NCBI GenBank assembly: GCA_031404155.1
Contig: JANNGZ010000490.1
Coordinates: forward strand, 1 to 10,661
Direction: 5' to 3'
Length of the DNA: 10,661 nt
Origin: JANNGZ01 sp031404155
Lineage (GTDB): Bacteria; Pseudomonadota; Gammaproteobacteria; Burkholderiales; Burkholderiaceae_C
Shown here: piece after piece, positions 6,234-10,661 of the stretch
How positions within the stretch are numbered: the stretch's first letter is position 1
Layout: the number at the start of each line of letters is the position of its first letter
The notes under the pieces: generated by a model
What the model was told of the DNA's origin: nothing
Database searches by the model: none
The model's input: the letters and a program-made list of their open reading frames with translations, nothing else
Translations under genes and position numbers: made by a program

Positions 6234-6619
6234 AACAGCGCCCACGCTCATCGGCACTTTTTTTTGCGGCGATGCTCCCGGGCTTCGCGGCTGCGCAGGC
6301 CGGTTCACCGGCAAAGCCAGCACCCGAACCGGTGCGCGCCAGCATCGCGGCGGGCAAGGCCGAAGAGGTGTGCATGAGGCTCGAGCGCGGCGACACGCTG
6401 CACTGGCGCTTCAGCGCCGACGTGCCCTTGAGCTTCAACCTGCACCAGCACCTCGACAGCAAGGTCGATATGCCGGTCAACCTGCGCGCGATGCGTGCCG
6501 ACGACGGCCGTTTCGTGGCCACGCACAGCAACGACTGGTGCCTGATGTGGACGGCACCGAAGGACCGCGCCGCGGTGCTGGAAGGGCAGTGGTCGAAGAC
6601 ACCGGCCGCGTCGAAATAG
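6230..6619 (+). CDS. Small exported protein of unknown function
   Basis: This is a 129-aa protein with a clear signal peptide: MKQR, a hydrophobic core (about 9-22), and likely cleavage after FAAAQA near residue 24. The mature part has two cysteines (48 and 104) that could form a disulfide in the periplasm. It also has an aromatic/His-rich stretch, LHWRFSADVPLSFNLHQH (57-74), and a WCLMW motif (103-107). The pattern of Cys, then W-F, PLSFN-H-H and WCLMW looks like a conserved family of short proteobacterial exported proteins, but I cannot name it. The fold is probably a small beta domain; that is inference. The start ATG overlaps the TAXI stop (ATGA), and the next gene begins 7 bp after its stop, so the three are probably co-transcribed. 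Metal binding by the HQH motif is speculative. Confidence 0.8.
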   Translation: MKQRPRSSALFFAAMLPGFAAAQAGSPAKPAPEPVRASIAAGKAEEVCMRLERGDTLHWRFSADVPLSFNLHQHLDSKVDMPVNLRAMRADDGRFVATHSNDWCLMWTAPKDRAAVLEGQWSKTPAASK

Positions 6620-6626
6620 GCGAGCC

Positions 6627-8093
6627 GTGGCCAGCGCCAACCGCCCCCGTGTACTGATCGTCGGCTGCGGCTTCGGCGGCATCTGCGCGGTGCGCGAACT
6701 CTCTCGCGCGCCGGTGGAAATCACGCTGCTCGACCGCACCAACCACCACCTGTTCCAGCCGCTGCTCTACCAGGTGGCCACCGCGGGCCTGAGCGCCCCG
6801 GCGATCTCGGGGCCGATACGCCACATCCTGCGCCCCGAGATGAAACGCGGCAACCTCACCGTGCTGCAGGCCGAGGTGGTGGACATTGACGCCAGTGCGC
6901 GCAGCGTGACCTTGCACGACGGCGAGCGCCTCGCCTACGACCACCTGATCGTCGCCGCCGGCGCCACGCACAGCTACTTCGGCCATGACGAATGGGCGCC
7001 GTTCGCGCCGGGTTTGAAGACGCTGGCCGACGCCTTCGACATCCGCTCGCGCGTGATCCAGGCCTTCGAGCAGGCCGAGCGTTGCGCCGACGATGCGCAG
7101 CGCCAGGCGTGGATGAGTTTTGTCGTCATCGGCGGCGGCCCCACCGGCGTGGAGATGGCCGGCACGATGAGCGAGATGGCGCAGCACACTTTGCCGCGCG
7201 AGTTCCGCAACATCGACTCGCGGCAGACGCGGGTGGTGCTGATCGAAGGCGCCGACCGTGTGCTCGGCAGCTTCGTGCCGGCGCAATCGCAGCAGGCACG
7301 CCAGCAGTTGTGGAAGCTCAAGGTGGACGTGCGCACCGGCTGCCTGGTGACGCACATCGACAAGCAAGGGGTGCGCTACCAGGCCAGCGACGGCAGCACG
7401 CAAGACCTGCGCGCACGCACCGTGATCTGGGCCGCCGGGGTGGCCGGCTCGCCGCTCGGGCTCGCGCTCGCGGCCAGCACCCGCGCCAAGCTCGACCGCG
7501 CCGGGCGTGTGGTCGTCGAGCCCGACTTGTCACTGCCCGGCCACCCGGAAATCAGCGTCGTCGGCGACCTCGCCAGCGCAATGAGTTTTGCGCCGGGCCA
7601 AGAGCCGCGGCCGGTGCCCGGCGTGAGCCCGGCCGCCAAGCAGATGGGGCGCACCGCAGCGGCCAACCTGCTGCGCCGCCTGGCGGACAAGCCCACGCAG
7701 CCCTTCCGCTACCGCGACTACGGCAACCTCGCCACCATCGGCCGCAAGGCCGCGGTGGTCGACCTCGGCGTGCCCGGCCTCGGTGCGCTGCGCTTCTCGG
7801 GCTACTTCGCCTGGCTGTTCTGGCTCTTCGCGCACATCTGGTTCCTGATCGGCTTTCGCAACCGGCTGATCGTGATGATCGACTGGGCCTGGGCCTACTG
7901 GACCTTCGAGCGCAACGCACGGGTTGTGGCGCAGCCGCCGACCGTGCCTTCGCCTGGCTCGCGGGTGGTGGCACCGCCACCGACCGTGCCTACGCTTGAC
8001 CCGCGGGTGGTGGCCCCGCCGCCGACCGTGCACTCACCGGACCCGCGGGTCATGGCGCAGCCGCCGACACTGGCGCCACCACGCGAGACCTAA
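6627..8093 (+). CDS. ndh: Type II NADH dehydrogenase (NDH-2), with repeat tail
   Basis: This 488-aa single-subunit flavoprotein passes electrons from NADH to quinone at the inner membrane without pumping protons. The FAD Rossmann motif VGCGFGG is at 12-18, with NHHLFQPLLYQVATAGLS following (39-56). The NADH-binding IGGGPTGVE is at 168-176. VVGDLA (311-316) is the second FAD contact. PAAKQMGRTAA (335-345) matches the quinone-site region. The hydrophobic C-terminal stretch YFAWLFWLFAHIWFLIGF (393-410), then LIVMIDWAWAYW (414-425), is the membrane-attachment part of the family. The conserved protein ends near residue 431; residues 432-487 are four 14-residue Pro-rich repeats. The start is GTG 6627, 7 bp after the upstream stop, with AGGCGAG just before it. 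Co-transcription with the TAXI protein and the exported protein is likely. Confidence 0.92.
   Translation: MASANRPRVLIVGCGFGGICAVRELSRAPVEITLLDRTNHHLFQPLLYQVATAGLSAPAISGPIRHILRPEMKRGNLTVLQAEVVDIDASARSVTLHDGERLAYDHLIVAAGATHSYFGHDEWAPFAPGLKTLADAFDIRSRVIQAFEQAERCADDAQRQAWMSFVVIGGGPTGVEMAGTMSEMAQHTLPREFRNIDSRQTRVVLIEGADRVLGSFVPAQSQQARQQLWKLKVDVRTGCLVTHIDKQGVRYQASDGSTQDLRARTVIWAAGVAGSPLGLALAASTRAKLDRAGRVVVEPDLSLPGHPEISVVGDLASAMSFAPGQEPRPVPGVSPAAKQMGRTAAANLLRRLADKPTQPFRYRDYGNLATIGRKAAVVDLGVPGLGALRFSGYFAWLFWLFAHIWFLIGFRNRLIVMIDWAWAYWTFERNARVVAQPPTVPSPGSRVVAPPPTVPTLDPRVVAPPPTVHSPDPRVMAQPPTLAPPRET
7920..8087 (+). repeat. Four tandem 42-bp repeats coding a Pro-rich tail in NDH-2
   Basis: Units are 7920-7961, 7962-8003, 8004-8045 and 8046-8087. 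Each is exactly 42 bp and in frame. Each unit encodes R-V-V/M-A-P/Q-P-P-T-V/L followed by five more variable residues (for example PTLDP). Units 2 and 3 are the most alike, and unit 4 is the most diverged. Exact length conservation with base differences indicates slippage or unequal crossover followed by divergence under an open frame. The tail follows the membrane-attachment helix, so it probably lies at the cytoplasmic face. Confidence 0.93.
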
Positions 8094-8179
8094 AATCCCG
8101 CAGCCGATTTCCAGAACCCATCTCCAGAACCCGCTACCCAACGCGTGCCCACCGGCGCGCCGCTGCCGAAAGCCTCACC
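8091..8179 (+). promoter_or_regulatory. Leader of the aminopeptidase gene with a -10-like box and a direct repeat
   Basis: TAAAAT at 8091-8096 is a 5/6 match to a -10 box and overlaps the NDH-2 stop. No convincing -35 lies 16-18 bp upstream. Two copies of CCAGAACCC (8111-8119 and 8124-8132) are spaced 13 bp start to start. The Shine-Dalgarno region before ATG 8180 is weak (GAAAG). A separate promoter for the aminopeptidase is possible but not certain; read-through from the upstream operon is the alternative. Confidence 0.3.
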
Positions 8180-10000
8180 ATGGACACCCGCACCTCGCCG
8201 ATCCGCCTGCGCCTCACCCGCACCCGCGACGCGCTGCAACAGCACCAACTCGCCGCGCTGCTGGTGCCCTCGAGCGACCCGCATCTCTCGGAGTACCTGC
8301 CCGAGCGTTGGCAGAGCCGGGTCTGGCTGTCGGGCTTCACCGGCTCGATGGCCACGCTGGTGGTCACGAGCGACCGCGCCGCGCTGTTCGCCGACAGCCG
8401 CTACTGGGAACAGGCCGAGCGGGAACTCCGGGGCACCGGCATCGAACTGGTGAAAATCCCCACCGGCGCGGCCACCCACCACCTCGACTGGATCACGCGC
8501 CAGCTGCCCAGCGGTGCCACGCTCGCGGCCGACGGCGCGGTGCTCGGCCTGGCCGCGGCGCAGCAACTGCGCGCGGCGCTGAGCGCCGCGGGCATCGCGC
8601 TGCGCACCGACCTCGACCTCTTCAACGAAGTCTGGGACGACCGGCCCGCGATGCCGGTCGCGGCGGTGTACCCGCACCGCGCGCCGCATGCGTCGCGCTC
8701 ACGCGCCGACAAGCTCGCCGGCGTTCGCGACGCGATGGCGCGTCACGGCGCCACGCACCACTTCGTCTCGACGGTCGACGACGTGGCCTGGATCACCAAC
8801 CTGCGCGGCGCCGACGTCGAATACAACCCGGTGTTCCTGGCCCACCTGCTGATCAGCGCACAACAGGCCACGCTGTTCGTCGCAGCCGGCAAGGTCGACA
8901 ACGCGCTCGAAGCCGAGTTGCAGGCCGAGGGCTTCACGCTCGCGGCCTATGCGCAGGCGGCCACCGCGCTGGCCGCCCTGCCCGCGGGCAGCACGCTGCT
9001 GGTCGACCCCAAGCGCATCACACTCGGCCTGCGCGAGCAAGTGGCCGCAGGCGTGGATGTGGTCGAGGCGATCAACCCGAGCACCCTGGCCAAGAGCCGC
9101 AAGAGCGATGCCGAAGCCGCATTCGTGCGCGAAGCGATGGCCGAGGACGGCGCGGCGATGTGCGAGTTCTACGCCTGGTTCGAAGGCGCCCTCGGCCGCG
9201 AACGCATCACCGAACTCACCATCGACGAAAAACTCAGCGCCGCCCGTGCGCGCCGCGCCGGTTTTGTGGGTTTGAGCTTTTCAACCATCGCCGGCTTCAA
9301 TGCCAACGGCGCCTTGCCGCACTACCGCGCCACCACCGACGCGCATGCCGTGATCGAAGGCGACGGGCTCCTGCTCATCGACTCCGGCGGCCAGTACCTC
9401 GGTGGCACCACCGACATCACCCGCGTCTGGCAGGTCGGCCAGGCCTCCGCCGCGATGAAGCGCGACTTCACGTTGGTGCTCAAGGCCACCATGGCGTTGA
9501 GCCGCACGCGCTACCCGCGCGGCACGCTCAGCCCGATGCTCGACGCGATCGCGCGCGCGCCGCTCTGGGCCGAGGGCATCGACTTCGGCCACGGCACCGG
9601 CCACGGCGTGGGCTATTTCCTCAACGTGCACGAAGGGCCGCAGAGCATCAGCAAGGCCCTGCCCGACGCCCACATGGCGATGGAGCCGGGCATGATCACC
9701 TCGATCGAGCCCGGCGTGTACCGCAGCGGCCAGTGGGGCGTGCGCATCGAGAACCTGGTGCTCAATGTGCCGGCACGCACGCCGGAAGACCGCCCCGGGG
9801 GCAACCCCTTCGCCGAGATGCTCGAGTTCGAAACGCTGACGCTGTGCCCGATCGACACCCGCTGCATCGACTTGGGCCTGATGCGTGCCGACGAGATCGA
9901 TTGGCTTAACGGCTATCACCAAATGGTTCATGCGCGGCTCGCGCCGCGGGTGAGCGGCGACGCGCTGGCCTGGCTGGTGGCGCGCAGCGCGCCGGTCTGA
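8180..10000 (+). CDS. Xaa-Pro aminopeptidase, long form (M24B family)
   Basis: This 606-aa cytoplasmic metallopeptidase removes the N-terminal residue from peptides with proline in second position. The layout is that of the three-domain aminopeptidase P1 type: two creatinase-N-like domains (about 8-155 and 158-305), a catalytic pita-bread domain (about 312-530), and a short C-terminal domain that includes FETLTLCPIDTRCID (550-564). All five dinuclear-metal ligands are visible: Asp401 (LLIDSGG), Asp412 (TTDITR), His475 (GHGTGHGVG), Glu510 (TSIEPG) and Glu524 (VRIENL). Supporting histidines His381 (LPHYR) and His484 (NVHEGP) are also present, so it should be active. The usual length for this form is 590-620 aa. 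It is longer than E. coli PepP (441 aa), so I give no symbol. The single ATG at 8180 fits the family N-terminus. Confidence 0.95.
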   Translation: MDTRTSPIRLRLTRTRDALQQHQLAALLVPSSDPHLSEYLPERWQSRVWLSGFTGSMATLVVTSDRAALFADSRYWEQAERELRGTGIELVKIPTGAATHHLDWITRQLPSGATLAADGAVLGLAAAQQLRAALSAAGIALRTDLDLFNEVWDDRPAMPVAAVYPHRAPHASRSRADKLAGVRDAMARHGATHHFVSTVDDVAWITNLRGADVEYNPVFLAHLLISAQQATLFVAAGKVDNALEAELQAEGFTLAAYAQAATALAALPAGSTLLVDPKRITLGLREQVAAGVDVVEAINPSTLAKSRKSDAEAAFVREAMAEDGAAMCEFYAWFEGALGRERITELTIDEKLSAARARRAGFVGLSFSTIAGFNANGALPHYRATTDAHAVIEGDGLLLIDSGGQYLGGTTDITRVWQVGQASAAMKRDFTLVLKATMALSRTRYPRGTLSPMLDAIARAPLWAEGIDFGHGTGHGVGYFLNVHEGPQSISKALPDAHMAMEPGMITSIEPGVYRSGQWGVRIENLVLNVPARTPEDRPGGNPFAEMLEFETLTLCPIDTRCIDLGLMRADEIDWLNGYHQMVHARLAPRVSGDALAWLVARSAPV

Positions 10001-10033
10001 AGCGACGCGGCTCCGCGCCGGCCGCCGTCGCTT
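10000..10033 (+). terminator. Hairpin at the end of the aminopeptidase gene
   Basis: AAGCGACG (10000-10007) pairs with CGTCGCTT (10026-10033). A further CGGC/GCCG pairing lies inside (10008-10011 with 10021-10024, one bulged C). The stem starts at the last base of the stop codon, a typical terminator position. Only CTT follows, so there is no real T tract and Rho-independent termination is uncertain. Confidence 0.5.
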
Positions 10034-10197
10034 GATGGGCGCATCGGCAGCACCACCGATTCATCGCCCTCGCCCGCGGTTCATTCATGTCCCCGCGCGT
10101 TTCATCGCATGGGGCTGGCAGCGCTGCACGCGGCTGCCTAAAGTTCGCCCCATCGCAGCAAGCAATGCCGCTTGCAGCGCGAACCCAGGAGCCGAAC

Positions 10198-10359
10198 ATG
10201 AACCGCATCGACCACTTCGCCGCCCGCGCCACCGCCTTCGCGCTCGCCGCCGTGGTGACGCTGTCGATGCTGCTCGGTGTGGACCACCTGGCGCTCGCCG
10301 AACATGCCGCGCAGAACGCACAGACGCTGGTGCAGAAGGCCCCGCAACCGAAGACCTGA
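10198..10359 (+). CDS. Small single-pass membrane protein, 53 aa, unknown function
   Basis: ATG 10198 is preceded by AGGAG with a six-base spacer, one of the best RBSs in the window. The frame is also open from an ATG at 10087, but the upstream part lacks an RBS and does not look like protein. The product begins MNRIDHFAARATA, has one hydrophobic helix (about residues 11-31, FALAAVVTLSMLLGVDHLAL), and ends in a polar Ala/Gln/Lys-rich tail of about 20 residues. The segment could be an uncleaved anchor or a signal peptide, with LAEHAAQ as a possible cleavage zone. Short proteins of this design (MNRI, then a TLSML-G-DHLA core) recur in Burkholderiales as hypothetical proteins; this is recollection and I know no function. 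It stands alone, with a hairpin before it and a strong terminator after it, so it is probably a monocistronic gene. Confidence 0.78.
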   Translation: MNRIDHFAARATAFALAAVVTLSMLLGVDHLALAEHAAQNAQTLVQKAPQPKT

Positions 10360-10388
10360 GCCGCTCGCGCGGTGTCGCGTTCCCCCTG

Positions 10389-10419
10389 AAGCCCGGGCTT
10401 ACCTCGGGCTTTGTTTTTT
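10389..10419 (+). terminator. Rho-independent terminator of the small membrane protein gene
   Basis: AAGCCCG (10389-10395) and CGGGCTT (10405-10411) form a 7-bp stem with a 9-nt loop, followed directly by a T-rich tract including six consecutive Ts (10414-10419). It lies 30 bp after the stop codon at 10359, the expected place for this monocistronic unit. Confidence 0.9.
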
Positions 10420-10504
10420 CGCGCGGCTGGGCAAGAACTTGCCACGGATTCATCGCCACGCAACGCAACCGAAGCCGCGCAATCCGCCGTTCGTCGCAGC
10501 CCGC

Positions 10505-10533
10505 TTCGCATCCGCCGCCTGCAGGGCTAAATT
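10505..10533 (+). promoter_or_regulatory. Candidate sigma-70-type promoter for the right-edge RNA
   Basis: TTCGCA (10505-10510) and TAAATT (10528-10533) each match 4/6 of the -35 and -10 consensus, with an ideal 17-bp spacer. A start near 10540 would begin transcription just at the first hairpin of the candidate RNA. The CTAAATTGAA patch is the only AT-rich spot between the two terminators. Both boxes are imperfect, so this is a prediction. Confidence 0.4.
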
Positions 10534-10536
10534 GAA

Positions 10537-10661
10537 GTCGACGCCGGCAGCCGCACTGGACACGCGGCGGCTTGGCGTCGGACCCTCCTCCAGTCCCCGG
10601 GCACAACCCATCGTGGGGACTCTTCAACGGGATCGGCCTCGGCCGGTCCCGATTTCTTTGC
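10537..10661 (+). ncRNA. Candidate structured small RNA or 5' leader, three hairpins
   Basis: No coding frame here looks real. Hairpin 1 (10539-10580) has an outer CGACGCC/GGCGTCG stem (10539-10545 with 10574-10580) and an inner GCCGC/GCGGC stem (10550-10554 with 10564-10568), with loop ACTGGACAC. A single-stranded linker contains ACCCTCCTCC (10582-10591), which is complementary to purine-rich Shine-Dalgarno sequences. Hairpin 2 (10592-10621) is a perfect AGTCCCC/GGGGACT stem with a 16-nt loop that can form a small GGG/CCC stem. Hairpin 3 (10628-10651) is an intrinsic terminator. With the candidate promoter upstream this gives an RNA of about 120 nt. I do not recognise it as 6S, SRP, tmRNA, RNase P or a riboswitch class I know. 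It may instead be the attenuated leader of a gene beyond the window. Confidence 0.5.
10628..10659 (+). terminator. Rho-independent terminator at the right edge
   Basis: CGGGATCGGCC (10628-10638) pairs with GGCCGGTCCCG (10641-10651), 11 bp including one G-U pair; the innermost pairs must open to make the loop. It is followed by ATTTCTTT (10652-10659). No coding gene lies between this and the previous terminator at 10419, so it most likely ends a short noncoding transcript. Confidence 0.78.

Noticed and set aside
7920..8087. CRISPR-like array
   Set aside because: The repeats are head-to-tail 42-bp units without unique spacers, are in frame with NDH-2, and differ as coding repeats do.
10139..10165. 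FliA-like promoter (TAAAGTTC -35) upstream of the small membrane protein gene
   Set aside because: The -35 box fits, but after an 11-bp spacer the -10 reads GCAAGCAA, only 4/8 of GCCGATAA. This is too weak to call.
10087..10197. Longer start (ATG 10087) for the small membrane protein
   Set aside because: There is no RBS before it and the segment is not protein-like, whereas ATG 10198 has AGGAG at ideal spacing.
10537..10661. 6S RNA, SRP RNA or SAH riboswitch
   Set aside because: The long bulged 6S hairpin, the SRP GGAA tetraloop core and the SAH-riboswitch conserved core are not seen.

Overview
The window is about 70% GC with strong G/C bias at third codon positions. Its proteins resemble those of Burkholderiales (Betaproteobacteria), most likely the Leptothrix/Rubrivivax/Rhizobacter neighbourhood. 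That placement is inferred from protein content, codon bias and a GC-rich intergenic repeat type, not from a marker gene. No phage, IS, CRISPR, tRNA or rRNA is visible.

Positions 1-730 hold decaying or marginal material. A vanadium-haloperoxidase-like gene runs off the left edge and is broken by one missing base near 112-115. A hairpin-rich convergent intergenic region follows. Next comes a minus-strand remnant of a phospholipase/carboxylesterase that has lost its catalytic core, and then a 12-codon ORF coupled to the stop of the next gene.

Positions 726-4763 form a divergent tryptophan/anthranilate catabolic locus. On the minus strand is an AMP-forming 2-aminobenzoate (anthranilate)-CoA ligase. 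On the plus strand, kynureninase (kynU) and tryptophan 2,3-dioxygenase (kynA) overlap by ATGA. Together they would take tryptophan to N-formylkynurenine, take kynurenine to anthranilate plus alanine, and activate anthranilate as its CoA thioester. Kynurenine formamidase (kynB) and a regulator gene are absent. The shared 208-bp control region carries a perfect 8-4-8 inverted repeat at 2413-2432, inside the only AT-rich patch, which is the likely operator for both directions.

Positions 4764-8093 begin with a GC-rich double-hairpin repeat, then three tightly packed plus-strand genes. These are a membrane-anchored TAXI-type solute-binding protein with no TRAP permease, a 129-aa exported protein of unknown function (ATGA overlap), and a type II NADH dehydrogenase. 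The dehydrogenase ends in four 14-residue Pro-rich repeats beyond the conserved domain.

Positions 8094-10033 carry a long-form M24 Xaa-Pro aminopeptidase with all metal ligands, closed by a hairpin. Positions 10034-10661 hold a 53-aa single-pass membrane protein gene with a good RBS and a clear intrinsic terminator (10389-10419). After these comes a gene-free stretch with a plausible promoter, three successive hairpins and a second intrinsic terminator at the window edge. This is a candidate small RNA or 5' leader and the least explained part of the window.

Most of the window is ordinary metabolism. I do not see a clearly new defence or mobile system. The best leads are the candidate structured RNA at the right edge, the TAXI/exported-protein/NDH-2 cluster with its repeat tail, the shared operator, and the two gene remnants.
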